Assembly: GCA_903884945.1 (NCBI GenBank)
Contig: CAISGR010000063.1
Location: 1-35,802 of the forward strand
Length of the DNA stretch: 35,802 nucleotides
Source: an uncultured bacterium
GTDB lineage: Bacteria; Pseudomonadota; Alphaproteobacteria; Sphingomonadales; Sphingomonadaceae
Reading direction: 5' to 3'
Shown: positions 1 to 7,756 of the stretch, in pieces
Layout: the number at the start of each line of letters is the position of its first letter
Position numbering within the stretch: the first letter of the stretch is position 1
The notes under the pieces: generated by a model
Seen by the model: the letters and a program-made list of their open reading frames with translations, nothing else
Database searches by the model: none
Told to the model about the DNA's origin: nothing
Program-made: the position numbers and the translations under genes

Positions 1-1278
1 GAACTTGCCCTTGATGCCCGGGGTGATGTTGAAGGTGGTCGAGCTGTTGCGCGTCATGCCGGCGTCCAGCCCGCCCATTTCCTCGGGCGTGAACTGGCGT
101 GACCAGTTGTCGAGCTGCAGCCCGCTATAGGTCTGGCTCGGGGTGAGATAGAGCGGGTTGAAGAAGGTGCCCTCTTCATTGCCGTCCGGCGCGACATAGG
201 ACCAGTCGAGCACGTCGCGGAACAGCTTGAGCTTCGAATAGCTCGCCTGGAAGTCGACGAACAGTTCGGCGCGGTCGCTGATGTCATAGCCCATCGAGCC
301 GTAGCCGCTGACCGATTTGCGATCCGAGATCATCGTCCCATAGGCGACGGATTCGTTGCTGCCGCAGAAATAGCCGTCACCATCGATCGTGTCCCGGCCG
401 GCACGGGCGGCATAATAGGTCGTCCCGCCATTGAGCCTGGAAAGGCCGTCGCAGGTCGCCTTGCCCGGATCGATATAATAGACATATTCGTCGCCGCGCA
501 GGAAAGTGCGCCGTGCCAGCGGAGTCTCGGTGGTGGGATTGTCCGCCGTCGAATCCTGGAGCTTGCGCTGATATTGCCAGAGCGGCCGCTGGATGGCGCC
601 CTCGATGCCGACCACGCCGTGGAACGCGCCGGTTTGCCAGCCGGTGGTGCCGGTCAGCCGGAACGAGGATCCGCCGCCCTGATCGGTCGCGCCATAGCGG
701 AAGTCGAACCGCGTGCCGTCGGGCTTGGACTTGAGCTGGAAATTGACCACGCCCGAGATCGCGTCCGAACCATATACGGCCGAGGCGCTCCCGCTCAGGA
801 TCTCGACCCGCTCGATCAGCCCGACCGGGATGTTGGAGATATCGGTGAAATTGCTCGCGCCGTTGAAGGGCAGCGGGAAGTCCGCGATGCGGCGGCCATT
901 GACCAGCACGAGCGTATGGTTCGGGCCGAGGCCGCGCAGGTCCACCTGCTGGGCGCCGGGCGTGAAGTCGGCGCCGGAGAAGCTCTGCTGGCTCTGCGTC
1001 TCGCCGCCATTCTGGGTGATGGCGCGCAGCACGTCCGGAACGCTCTGATAGCCGTTGCGCAGGATGTCGTCCGCGGTGATCGTCGTCACCGGTGCGGGCC
1101 CCTCCCGCTGGATGCGCGGAATGCGGGACCCGAGCACGATGATGTCGCCTTGTTCGGGCGGGCTGTCGGCCTGGCTTGCCGACGGCGCCTGCGGATCGAG
1201 GCTTTGCGCCAGCGCGCTGCTCGCGAGCGTGGCAAAGCTGCTGCCCGCGAGCGCCAGCGCAATGATTTTGGTCCGCAT
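1..1278 (-). CDS. TonB-dependent receptor, N-terminal part (cut by window edge)
   Basis: This is the first 426 codons of an outer-membrane TonB-dependent receptor; the reading frame is open to base 1, so the C-terminal barrel lies outside the window. It begins with a Sec signal peptide (MRTKIIALALAGSSFATLAS, cleavage near ALAQ). A TonB-box-like DIIVLGSRI segment follows, then a plug domain with the typical VDLRGLGPNHTLVLVNGRR and IERVEILSGSASAVYGSDAI motifs. The start ATG is the only one placed directly before the signal peptide. The gene diverges from the secreted S51/isoaspartyl peptidase fusion and shares its control region, so a peptide-type ligand such as beta-aspartyl peptides is plausible. 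That ligand is inferred from context only; the family assignment is secure. Confidence 0.93.
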   Translation of the reverse strand, partial: MRTKIIALALAGSSFATLASSALAQSLDPQAPSASQADSPPEQGDIIVLGSRIPRIQREGPAPVTTITADDILRNGYQSVPDVLRAITQNGGETQSQQSFSGADFTPGAQQVDLRGLGPNHTLVLVNGRRIADFPLPFNGASNFTDISNIPVGLIERVEILSGSASAVYGSDAISGVVNFQLKSKPDGTRFDFRYGATDQGGGSSFRLTGTTGWQTGAFHGVVGIEGAIQRPLWQYQRKLQDSTADNPTTETPLARRTFLRGDEYVYYIDPGKATCDGLSRLNGGTTYYAARAGRDTIDGDGYFCGSNESVAYGTMISDRKSVSGYGSMGYDISDRAELFVDFQASYSKLKLFRDVLDWSYVAPDGNEEGTFFNPLYLTPSQTYSGLQLDNWSRQFTPEEMGGLDAGMTRNSSTTFNITPGIKGKF

Positions 1279-1311
1279 CGTGTTTCCCCCTTGCGATTTC
1301 CCGCGGACATA

Positions 1312-1341
1312 TTGACACTGCACTGCAACAAAATGGAATAT
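1312..1341 (+). promoter_or_regulatory. candidate sigma70-type promoter of the S51/T2 fusion gene
   Basis: A perfect -35 hexamer TTGACA (1312-1317) is followed after 18 bases by GAATAT (1336-1341), a partial match to TATAAT. It lies about 70 bases upstream of the ATG at 1411, inside an unusually AT-rich part of the divergent intergenic region. Not experimentally supported. Confidence 0.4.
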
Positions 1342-1363
1342 GAAAAATACGAATAGAGGGCCA

Positions 1364-1382
1364 GTTAGCGCATTTTGTTAGC
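1364..1382. promoter_or_regulatory. candidate operator: GTTAGC direct repeats, Lrp-like
   Basis: Two copies of GTTAGC (1364-1369 and 1377-1382) lie 13 bases apart between the candidate promoter and the start of the fusion gene. The stretch 1366-1380 matches 12 of 15 positions of the E. coli Lrp consensus YAGHAWATTWTDCTR. An Lrp/AsnC regulator is encoded in the same operon, so autoregulation is a reasonable inference. Confidence 0.3.
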
Positions 1383-1410
1383 TGCGTGTCTTGTCGGATC
1401 AGGGGGAACC

Positions 1411-3333
1411 ATGCGGGCTTTACGTTGGTCGATCGTCACATTGCTGCTGGCGCTGGTGGCAATGCCGGCACAGGCGGGGACGCCCGCGGGATACACATAT
1501 TACAGCATCGGCGATGTCGCCGCGAAGACGCCGGGCCGGACGGCCGCCGGGCTGATGCTGATGGGCGGCGGCGAGTGGCCCTATGACGCGTGGCGCTGGT
1601 TCCTGGCCCGGGCCGGCAACGGCCACATCGTCGTGCTGCGCGCCTCGGGCGGTGCCAGCGCGGGCGAGGAGATCTACAAGGAGATCGGCGGCGCGGCCTC
1701 GGTGGAGACGCTGGTGTTCGACGACCGCAAGGCGTCAAGCGACCCCAAGCTGCTGGCGATCCTCGCGCATGCCGATGGCATCTTCCTCGCCGGCGGCGAT
1801 CAGTCCAACTATGTGCGGTACTGGAAGGACAGTCCGGTCGCCAGGGCGCTCGACGCGCATGTCGCGAAGGGGCGGCCGATCGGCGGCACCAGCGCTGGCC
1901 TCGCGATCCTGGGGGGCAGTGCCTATGGCGCGATGGACGGCGGCAGCGTCGACTCGATCACCGCGCTCGGCGACCCGATGGGGCCGGCGGTGACGATGGT
2001 CCACGGCTTCCTCCATATGCCGTTCCTGGCGCATGTCGTGACCGACACGCACTTCACGGCGCGCGACCGGCTCGGGCGGCTGATCGCGTTTGTGGCGCAG
2101 GTCCGTGCCGGCGCCGATCCGAAGGCGATCGGAATCGGCGTCGACGAGCAGTCCGCGCTGTGCGTCGATGCGACCGGCATCGGGAAACTCTACACCCGCA
2201 ATGACGGGCATGCCTGGCTGGTCGAGCCGCAGGGCTTGCCCGGCGCGACGCCGGGCAAGCCGCTTGACTGGGCGGCGGTGAAGATCACCGGGATCGGCAC
2301 CGGTGGCGCGCTCGATCTCAGGACGCTCAAGGTGACCAATCCCGCCTTTGGTGCCACCGGCGCCGTCAGGGCCGGCCGGCTCACCGGCGCGCCCTTTCCC
2401 CCCGACGCGCCTTGGACGCTTGCCATTCATGGCGGGGCCGGCGTGGTCTCGCGCGGTGATCTCACCCCGGAACAGGACAAGGCCTATCGGGAGGGCCTGT
2501 CCGGCGCCCTTGCCGCCGGGTCGCGCATCCTGCGCGAGGGCGGATCGAGCCTCGACGCAGTCGAGGCGACGCTGCGGGTGCTCGAGGACAATCCGGTGTT
2601 CAACGCCGGTCGCGGCGCGGTGTTCGATGCCGAGGGCAGGAACCAGCTCGATGCCGCGATCATGGACGGTGCGACGCTCAAGGCCGGCGCCGTCGCCGGC
2701 GTCAGCGCGACGAAGAATCCGGTGACGCTCGCCCGGACGGTCATGGAGCGGTCGCGCCACGTGCTGCTGACCGGGCCGGGTGCTGACCAGTTCGCGCGCG
2801 AACAGGGCGTCGAGCAGGTCGATCCGAGCTGGTTCCGCACCGAGAAGCGCTGGCAGGAATATCTCGCATGGAAACGCGACGAGCATGCCGCGCTCGATCC
2901 GACGCATCGCTTCGGCACGGTCGGCGCGGTGGCACTCGACGTGCGCGGGCATGTCGCCGCCGCGACCTCGACCGGGGGGCTGACCGGGAAGCGCTGGGGC
3001 CGGATCGGCGATTCGCCGATCATCGGGGCGGGCACCTATGCGTCGGACCATGACTGCGCCGTATCGGCGACCGGCACGGGCGAATATTTCATCCGCGAGA
3101 GCGCCGCGCGCCAGGTCTGCGACCGGATCGCGTGGAAAAGCCAGGCGGTACGGGAAGCGGCGAACGATACGATCGAGGCGGTCGGCGATATCGGTGGCGA
3201 TGGCGGGCTGGTCGCGATCGACGGTGCCGGCCATGCCGCTTTCGCGATGAATACCGAGGGCATGTATCGCGGCCTGGTGACCAGCAGCGCGCCGGCGCGC
3301 ACGGCGATCTACGCCAATGAGCCGCTGCCGTGA
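1411..3333 (+). CDS. secreted bifunctional cyanophycinase-like (S51) / isoaspartyl peptidase (T2) fusion
   Basis: A 640-residue protein with two hydrolase domains. A signal peptide (residues 1-22, ending AQA) predicts export. Residues ~23-300 are a peptidase S51/cyanophycinase-like domain with the nucleophile elbow GGTSAG (Ser161) and the downstream DTHF segment. Residues ~334-640 are an Ntn-hydrolase of the plant-type asparaginase/isoaspartyl peptidase family, starting WTLAIHGGAG. All key residues of E. coli IaaA have counterparts: nucleophile Thr503 after Gly502 (autocleavage site), Thr521, Arg531, Asp534 and Thr554-Gly555. Cyanophycinase releases beta-Asp-Arg dipeptides and isoaspartyl peptidase splits them, so the fusion could carry out both steps in one exported protein. 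The ATG at 1411 is preceded by AGGGGGA; an in-frame TTG at 1375 would spoil the signal peptide. The Lrp-type gene overlaps its stop codon. Substrate is inferred; the domains are clear. Confidence 0.9.
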   Translation: MRALRWSIVTLLLALVAMPAQAGTPAGYTYYSIGDVAAKTPGRTAAGLMLMGGGEWPYDAWRWFLARAGNGHIVVLRASGGASAGEEIYKEIGGAASVETLVFDDRKASSDPKLLAILAHADGIFLAGGDQSNYVRYWKDSPVARALDAHVAKGRPIGGTSAGLAILGGSAYGAMDGGSVDSITALGDPMGPAVTMVHGFLHMPFLAHVVTDTHFTARDRLGRLIAFVAQVRAGADPKAIGIGVDEQSALCVDATGIGKLYTRNDGHAWLVEPQGLPGATPGKPLDWAAVKITGIGTGGALDLRTLKVTNPAFGATGAVRAGRLTGAPFPPDAPWTLAIHGGAGVVSRGDLTPEQDKAYREGLSGALAAGSRILREGGSSLDAVEATLRVLEDNPVFNAGRGAVFDAEGRNQLDAAIMDGATLKAGAVAGVSATKNPVTLARTVMERSRHVLLTGPGADQFAREQGVEQVDPSWFRTEKRWQEYLAWKRDEHAALDPTHRFGTVGAVALDVRGHVAAATSTGGLTGKRWGRIGDSPIIGAGTYASDHDCAVSATGTGEYFIRESAARQVCDRIAWKSQAVREAANDTIEAVGDIGGDGGLVAIDGAGHAAFAMNTEGMYRGLVTSSAPARTAIYANEPLP

Positions 3334-3773
3334 GCGAGCGCCTGAAGCAGGACAGCGTGGACCGGCAGCTCCTGGCCTTGCTGCGGGAGGATTCGCGCCG
3401 GCCGGTATCGGATCTCGCCACGGCGCTCGGGGTATCGCGCGGCAGCATCTATGCCGCGATCGAGCGGCTGGAGCGTGTCGGGACGATTGCCGGCTACACG
3501 GTTCGGCTCGGTACGGATTACGATCTCGGTCTGATCCGCGCGCATGTGATGATCAAGGTCTTCCCCAAGGTGACTCACCAGACCCAGGAAGAGCTTGCCG
3601 CGATGCCCGAGGTGGCAAGCCTGTTCGCGGTCAGCGGCCAGCACGATCTGATCGCGATCGTGGAGGCGCCGCATGTCAACCGGCTCAACGACCTGATCGA
3701 TGCGATCGGGATGCTGGAGGGGGTCGAGAAGACCACTTCGTCGATCATCCTGGCGACCAAGCTGCAGCGCTGA
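3330..3773 (+). CDS. Lrp/AsnC family transcriptional regulator
   Basis: A 147-residue regulator of normal Lrp/AsnC length. The N-terminal winged helix-turn-helix (LLREDSRRPVSDLATALGVS, residues ~16-35, then GSIYAAIERLERVG) is followed by the GYTV strand that leads into the C-terminal ligand-binding RAM domain. The latter contains the typical segment VASLFAVSGQHDLIAIVEA. Translation probably starts at GTG 3330, whose last two bases form the first two of the preceding TGA stop (4-base GTGA overlap), indicating translational coupling with the peptidase fusion. Lrp-family proteins sense amino acids; this one may respond to aspartate, asparagine or arginine released by the enzyme, which is inference. 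Confidence 0.9.
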   Translation: MSERLKQDSVDRQLLALLREDSRRPVSDLATALGVSRGSIYAAIERLERVGTIAGYTVRLGTDYDLGLIRAHVMIKVFPKVTHQTQEELAAMPEVASLFAVSGQHDLIAIVEAPHVNRLNDLIDAIGMLEGVEKTTSSIILATKLQR

Positions 3774-3962
3774 ACCGGCGCGCCCGCGGGTAGCCGGATT
3801 CCCGCATGTCGGCGTCAGATCGGCAATAATTCAACTAAATCAAGTAGTTAACCGAAGAAAAATGTCAGTGACCCTCATGGCATTTTCTACCGTGCGGGCG
3901 TGATTCAACCGTGCCGGTGACGCTGGCACATCAGCTTCATGCTATCGGCATCCTGCCCCGCG

Positions 3963-5063
3963 TCAGGCGCTTCCGCGGCTCCGCCGTTCGCCGCGCCGCG
4001 CCTTGCGCACCGTCTTGGCATGCGCCTTGGCCTGCTGCTTCTTCACTGCCTTGCTCGGCGGGGGCGGGGTATCGAGCGGCATGCGATCGCCGAGCATCTC
4101 GTCGAAACCGAGTTGCTTCAGGCTCTCGGCGAAATGCTGCGGCAGCTCGGCCTGGACGTCGATCTTGCCGCCATCGGGATGGTCGACGGCGATGCGGCGC
4201 GAATGGAGGTGCATCTTGCGGCTGATCCCGCCGGTCAGGAACGCCGCCTGGCCGCCATATTTGCCGTCGCCGACGATTGGATGCCCGATCGCCGCCATGT
4301 GCACGCGGAGCTGGTGGGTGCGCCCGGTATAGGGGATCAGTTCGACCCAGGCGGTGCTGTTGCCGGCGCGCTCGATCACGCGGTAGCGCGAGCGGGCCGG
4401 GCTGCCCTCCTTCTCGTCGACATGCATCTTCTCGCCGCCGCTGCCGGGCTGCTTGGCGATCGGCAGGTCGATCGTGCCGTCTTCGATCGAGGGCACGCCG
4501 ACGATCAGCGCCCAATAGGTCTTCTTCGCGCTGCGCGACGAGAAGGCCTTGGCGAAAAAGGCGGCGGCGCGCGTCGTGCGGGCGATCAGCAGCGCGCCCG
4601 ACGTATCCTTGTCGAGCCGGTGAACCAGTTTGGGCCGGCTCTCGCCATCGAACTGCAGGCCGTCGAGCAGGCCGTCGACATGCTCGTGCGTCTTGGTGCC
4701 GCCCTGGGTCGCGAGGCCCGGCGGCTTGTTGATGACGATCGCCTGCTTGTCGCGGTGGATGACGAGGTCACGGACGAACTCGGTCTGCTCGGCGCTTAGC
4801 GGCGGGCGCTCGCGCTTCTTGGGCGCGTCGGCATGGACCGGCTCGGCCGGCGGCACGCGGATCGATTGCCCGGCGACGATGCGGTCGCCCGGCGTCGCGC
4901 GCGCGCCGTCGACGCGGAGCTGGCCGGTCCGCGCCCATTTGGCGACGGTGGTGAAGCTGGTGTCGGGCAGGTGCCGCTTGAACCAGCGATCGAGCCGGAT
5001 GCCGTCATCGTCCGCGCCGACGTTGAACTGGCGGACATCGGTGTCTTTCCGGGCGTCGCTCAT
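3963..5063 (-). CDS. RluC/RluD-type 23S rRNA pseudouridine synthase
   Basis: A 366-residue pseudouridine synthase of the RluA superfamily that isomerises uridines in RNA, most likely 23S rRNA. Residues ~15-60 form an S4 RNA-binding domain (LDRWFKRHLP, VAKWARTGQLRVDG). The catalytic motif HRLDKDTSG places the nucleophile at Asp151, and GRTHQLRVHMAAIGHPIVGD is the family's downstream signature. Compared with E. coli RluC there is a lysine/arginine-rich tail after residue ~325 that could aid RNA binding. The chosen ATG (5061-5063) shares its bases with the crcB stop in an ATGA overlap; an open frame continues upstream but is out of family. RluC and RluD cannot be told apart from sequence alone, so no symbol is given. 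Confidence 0.9.
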   Translation of the reverse strand: MSDARKDTDVRQFNVGADDDGIRLDRWFKRHLPDTSFTTVAKWARTGQLRVDGARATPGDRIVAGQSIRVPPAEPVHADAPKKRERPPLSAEQTEFVRDLVIHRDKQAIVINKPPGLATQGGTKTHEHVDGLLDGLQFDGESRPKLVHRLDKDTSGALLIARTTRAAAFFAKAFSSRSAKKTYWALIVGVPSIEDGTIDLPIAKQPGSGGEKMHVDEKEGSPARSRYRVIERAGNSTAWVELIPYTGRTHQLRVHMAAIGHPIVGDGKYGGQAAFLTGGISRKMHLHSRRIAVDHPDGGKIDVQAELPQHFAESLKQLGFDEMLGDRMPLDTPPPPSKAVKKQQAKAHAKTVRKARRGERRSRGSA

Positions 5064-5437
5064 GCCGCCACCCGCACCAGTGAAAGGCCGGCGAACAGCG
5101 CGACGATCGCGCCGATCACCGAGGCGAGGACATAGAATGCCGCGGTGCCGAGATCGCCCCGCTGGATCATGCCCACCACGTCGAGCGAGAAGCTCGAAAA
5201 AGTGGTGTAGCCGCCGAGCACGCCGACGGCGAGGAGTAGCCGCCAGTTCTCGCTGGGCACCGACAGGCGCGCGAGCACGCCGACCAGCACGCCCATGGCG
5301 AACCCGCCGATCAGGTTCACCGCGAGCGTGCCGAAGGGAAAGCCGGGGCCGAATGCAGTGAGCGTGGCCCATCCGGTAAGATATCGCGCGCCGGAGCCGA
5401 CGGCGCCGCCAAGCATGACAAGAAGAAGTTGGAACAT
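5060..5437 (-). CDS. crcB: CrcB/Fluc fluoride channel
   Basis: A 125-residue inner-membrane protein with four hydrophobic segments, the usual length for Fluc fluoride channels, which work as antiparallel dimers that let F- leave the cell. Family signatures are present: GGAVGSGARY near the N terminus, FGTLAVNLIGGF, and GVLGGYTTFSSFSLD, whose TTFSSF segment carries the phenylalanines and threonine of the fluoride pore. The gene precedes the pseudouridine synthase and overlaps it by four bases, so the two are co-translated. No fluoride riboswitch is recognisable in the ~100 bases upstream. Confidence 0.95.
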   Translation of the reverse strand: MFQLLLVMLGGAVGSGARYLTGWATLTAFGPGFPFGTLAVNLIGGFAMGVLVGVLARLSVPSENWRLLLAVGVLGGYTTFSSFSLDVVGMIQRGDLGTAAFYVLASVIGAIVALFAGLSLVRVAA

Positions 5438-5537
5438 GCGGCTGCGTTAGCGCGGATCGGGGGAGAATAGAACCTTTGTTCCCTGGGGCGGCGGAACGTG
5501 CCCTCGGGGGCGGTGTCCGGGGGCGGGCGGTGGCAGC

Positions 5538-6317
5538 TCAGTTTCCGTTGTTCGCCACTAGGTCGACATCGGTTCCGCCGTCGCTGCGCCCGGTAAGGAA
5601 CAGGGCGAAGGCGCCGCCGTCGCGGTCGCGGGTGCCGCCCAGGACATGTTCCGAGCCGTCGGCCTGGTGTTCGGCGGAATAGCCGGCATCGGTCGCCCGG
5701 GTGTAATACCAGTCGAGCACCGTCTGCAGCGAGGCGGTGGTGGCGAAGCTGACCGCGCGGAGCGCGCAGTTGCCCTGCTCGCTGCCGGCCGCTTCGGAGA
5801 CGCGTGCATCGGGATAGAGCGGCAGGTCGGCGGGAAGCCGCTGCGCCCAGCGCGCCGAGTAGCGCATGGTGCCGGCGCAGTTGCTGGTGCGCTTGTCCTT
5901 CTGCCGCGCGGCGAGCGCGCCGAGGGTCAGCGATTCGCGCGCTGCCTCGCATTGCGGGCAATCGGCGGCGGGGGCGGGCGTCTTCTTCAGCGTCCGGCTC
6001 GTCGCGGCGCCGGTGGTCGCGGCCGCGCCGGCAGTGGTCGCCGCCACGCCGTCCGGCGGGACGGCGCCGGAATAGGGCTGTGCGGGCGGGCGCACCGCGT
6101 CGTTGTTGGCCTGCTGTGCGAGGGTCGGGTCGACCATGATCTGGTCCTGCAGCGCGCTCATCAGCGCTGGATCGCGCGTCGCGTTGCCGCTGCTGCTGTC
6201 GACCAGTTCATTGTCGAGCGAGTCGAGATTGCGCTCGCCATCGCTTCGCGACCCGCATGCAGCGAGCGCCACGGGCAGGGCGAGGACGACAAGGCCTCGA
6301 AACCGACTGCGAACCAT
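5538..6317 (-). CDS. putative lipoprotein of unknown function
   Basis: A 259-residue protein with a lipoprotein signal peptide: a positively charged start, a hydrophobic run and the lipobox LAAC at residues 18-21, followed by GS. The middle (about residues 75-115) is low-complexity Ala/Pro/Thr, probably a disordered linker. The C-terminal half contains a CPQC pair and two further cysteines (SNCAG, GNCALR) and ends in a compact alpha/beta-looking segment (LQTVLDWYYTRATDAGYSAEH). I do not recognise a characterised family. The ATG at 6317 is preceded by GGGAG at suitable spacing; an ATG at 6350 is in frame but would put the signal peptide too far from the start. It diverges from the small membrane-protein gene at 6454. 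Confidence 0.75.
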   Translation of the reverse strand: MVRSRFRGLVVLALPVALAACGSRSDGERNLDSLDNELVDSSSGNATRDPALMSALQDQIMVDPTLAQQANNDAVRPPAQPYSGAVPPDGVAATTAGAAATTGAATSRTLKKTPAPAADCPQCEAARESLTLGALAARQKDKRTSNCAGTMRYSARWAQRLPADLPLYPDARVSEAAGSEQGNCALRAVSFATTASLQTVLDWYYTRATDAGYSAEHQADGSEHVLGGTRDRDGGAFALFLTGRSDGGTDVDLVANNGN

Positions 6318-6453
6318 TCCAACCAAGCTCCCGTTCAGGCGCGCAGCCATGGCGCATTTCCGGTTAAGGAAGCGTTTGGGACGCAGAAGCGCCGGCAAGA
6401 CCCGATGTGCCATCCTGCTTGCGTTGCGGCGCCATGCTCGCCATGTTCTGCCT

Positions 6454-6675
6454 ATGCTGAATATTCTTTCGATCCTGGTCGGTCTGCTCGTGCTCCTGTT
6501 CACGCTGATCGGCTTCATCCCTTTCCTGGGCTGGCTCAACTGGCTGACCATCCCGTTCGGGATCGTCGGGCTCGCGCTCGGGGCGATGTCGTCGCACAAG
6601 ACCGGGCGCAACCTGAACCTGGTCCTGATCATCGTCTGCGCGATCCGCCTGTTCCTGGGCGGCGGCCTCATCTGA
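6454..6675 (+). CDS. small two-helix inner-membrane protein
   Basis: A 73-residue, strongly hydrophobic protein (start MLNILSILVGLLVLLFTLIG) with about three hydrophobic stretches: residues ~3-21, ~27-45 and ~54-70, the middle pair separated by GWLNW. A short polar loop SSHKTGRN sits between the last two. It resembles the small conserved membrane proteins common in alphaproteobacteria, but no function is known to me. The ATG at 6454 gives a clean membrane protein; upstream in-frame codons read like noise. A strong hairpin terminator follows 24 bases after the stop, supporting a separate monocistronic gene. Confidence 0.7.
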   Translation: MLNILSILVGLLVLLFTLIGFIPFLGWLNWLTIPFGIVGLALGAMSSHKTGRNLNLVLIIVCAIRLFLGGGLI

Positions 6676-6698
6676 TCGCTTGGCACCAGCGCAAGCGA

Positions 6699-6728
6699 AA
6701 GGGCCCGGCGAGCGATCGCCGGGCCCTT
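6699..6728. terminator. strong hairpin, probable bidirectional terminator
   Basis: A 13-bp perfect stem (6699-6711 with 6716-6728, core GGGCCCGGCGA) closes a GCGA tetraloop. It stands between the plus-strand membrane-protein gene (stop 6675) and the minus-strand osmC (stop 6797). T-runs are short on both sides, so rho-independent termination is likely but not ideal. Confidence 0.75.
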
Positions 6729-6796
6729 CGTGCTTTCGGGGGATCCGCCTGGCGGCAGATCACCTGACCGCGATCCTGCCGTTCATCCTCGCGCCA

Positions 6797-7225
6797 TCAC
6801 GGATTGAGGCGGTGGGTCAGCGTGATCTCGGCATTGAGCACCTTCGACACCGGGCAATTCGCCTTGGCGTCCGCTGCGATCGCTTCGAACTGGGCCGGAT
6901 CGATCGCGTCGATCGTCGCGGTCAGATCGAGATCCGACCGGGTGATGGTGAAGCCGCTATCGTCCTTGACCAGCGTGACCTTGGCCGATGTCTCCAGCGT
7001 CCCGGCGCTGAACCCGGCGCGCGCCAGCGCGAAGCTGAGTGCCATGGTGAAGCAACTGGCATGCGCGGCTGCGATCAACTCCTCGGGATTGGTCCCCGGA
7101 CCATCCTCGAAGCGGCTGTTGAAGCCATAGGATTTGTCGGCAAGCGCGCCCGACTGGGTCGAGACATGGCCGACCCCGTCCTTGCCGAAACCTTCATACC
7201 GCGCCGATCCGCTGCGAGTCGTCAT
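6797..7225 (-). CDS. osmC: OsmC-type organic hydroperoxide reductase
   Basis: A 142-residue protein, matching the length of E. coli OsmC (143). OsmC/Ohr proteins are homodimeric thiol peroxidases that reduce organic hydroperoxides in the cytoplasm. The two redox cysteines are visible: Cys58 in AAHASCFTMAL and Cys124 in ANCPVSKVL, together with the N-terminal RSGSARYEG and the FNSRFEDGPGTNPEELIAAA segment typical of the OsmC rather than Ohr branch. Nothing suggests an operon partner: a terminator lies on each side. Stress-induced expression is expected from the family but no regulator site is recognised. Confidence 0.93.
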   Translation of the reverse strand: MTTRSGSARYEGFGKDGVGHVSTQSGALADKSYGFNSRFEDGPGTNPEELIAAAHASCFTMALSFALARAGFSAGTLETSAKVTLVKDDSGFTITRSDLDLTATIDAIDPAQFEAIAADAKANCPVSKVLNAEITLTHRLNP

Positions 7226-7256
7226 TGCCGGTCTCCTTGTTCGCTGTAACGGTCAT

Positions 7257-7285
7257 GAAAAAGGGCGCGGATCGCGCCGCGCCCT
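7257..7285 (-). terminator. rho-independent terminator of the glycine-zipper gene
   Basis: On the minus strand a 9-bp GC-rich stem (AGGGCGCGG with CCGCGCCCT, plus coordinates 7262-7285) with a six-base loop is followed directly by a run of T (7257-7261). It lies 24 bases beyond the stop codon at 7309. Classic intrinsic terminator layout. Confidence 0.85.
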
Positions 7286-7308
7286 CTTCCGATAGCAGGC
7301 GCGCCGTT

Positions 7309-7626
7309 TCAGCGGCAGCGCTTGTTCGCGGTCATCGAACGATCGATCGCGCGGCCGCCAAGGGCACCGCCCACGCCGCCGATCACGGCGCCGAGCGTGC
7401 TGTCGCCGCGACCGGCGATCTGGCTGCCGAGCAGAGCGCCGCCGACGCCACCGACGATCAGGCCGGTCGTGCCGTCCGAATGGCGGCAATAGGTGCGGCC
7501 ATCACGGCCGCGATAGACGCGCGGCGTATAATGCTTCTTGCGCGCTTCCGCCTTGGTGGTGGGTACGGCCATCGTGACCGGAATGACCAGCGATGCGGCG
7601 CTGAGCGCCATGAGGAAATTTCGCAT
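7309..7626 (-). CDS. exported glycine-zipper (Rick_17kDa-like) protein
   Basis: A 105-residue protein with a Sec signal peptide (MRNFLMALSAASLVIPVTMA, cleavage near KAEA) and a C-terminal glycine zipper made of two repeats, TGLIVGGVGGALLGSQIAG and TLGAVIGGVGGALGGRAID. This is the 2TM glycine-zipper pattern of Rickettsia 17-kDa surface antigen and of many envelope proteins, thought to pack in or against the outer membrane. There is no lipobox. A basic/aromatic stretch KKHYTPRVYRGRDGRTYCR precedes the zipper, and a second Cys lies near the end, so a disulfide is possible. AAGGGAG sits eight bases before the ATG at 7626, which is preferred over the in-frame ATG at 7647. Confidence 0.85.
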   Translation of the reverse strand: MRNFLMALSAASLVIPVTMAVPTTKAEARKKHYTPRVYRGRDGRTYCRHSDGTTGLIVGGVGGALLGSQIAGRGDSTLGAVIGGVGGALGGRAIDRSMTANKRCR

Positions 7627-7688
7627 GTTCTGCTCCCTTGCTTTCAATCAAGCTGAATCCGTAACGCGCCCCTTCTGCCCATGGTTGC

Positions 7689-7715
7689 ATGAACGGGAAA
7701 TAACGTTTCGTTCAT
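7689..7715. promoter_or_regulatory. inverted repeat upstream of the glycine-zipper gene
   Basis: Seven-base arms ATGAACG and CGTTCAT are separated by 13 bases. The centre lies about 75 bases upstream of the start at 7626, a typical place for an operator. No regulator is assigned. Confidence 0.35.
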
Positions 7716-7756
7716 GACATGATCAGCCAGCGGCGAGGCGCCGGATCTTCTCCACG

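Noticed and set aside
1735..3234. Long open frame antisense to the peptidase fusion
   Set aside because: It mirrors the codon periodicity of the GC-rich sense gene and has no recognisable domain or start signal. The same holds for other long antisense frames, such as those opposite rne and ribF.
5438..5537. Fluoride riboswitch before crcB
   Set aside because: The conserved crcB-motif pieces are not found on the minus strand in this gap.
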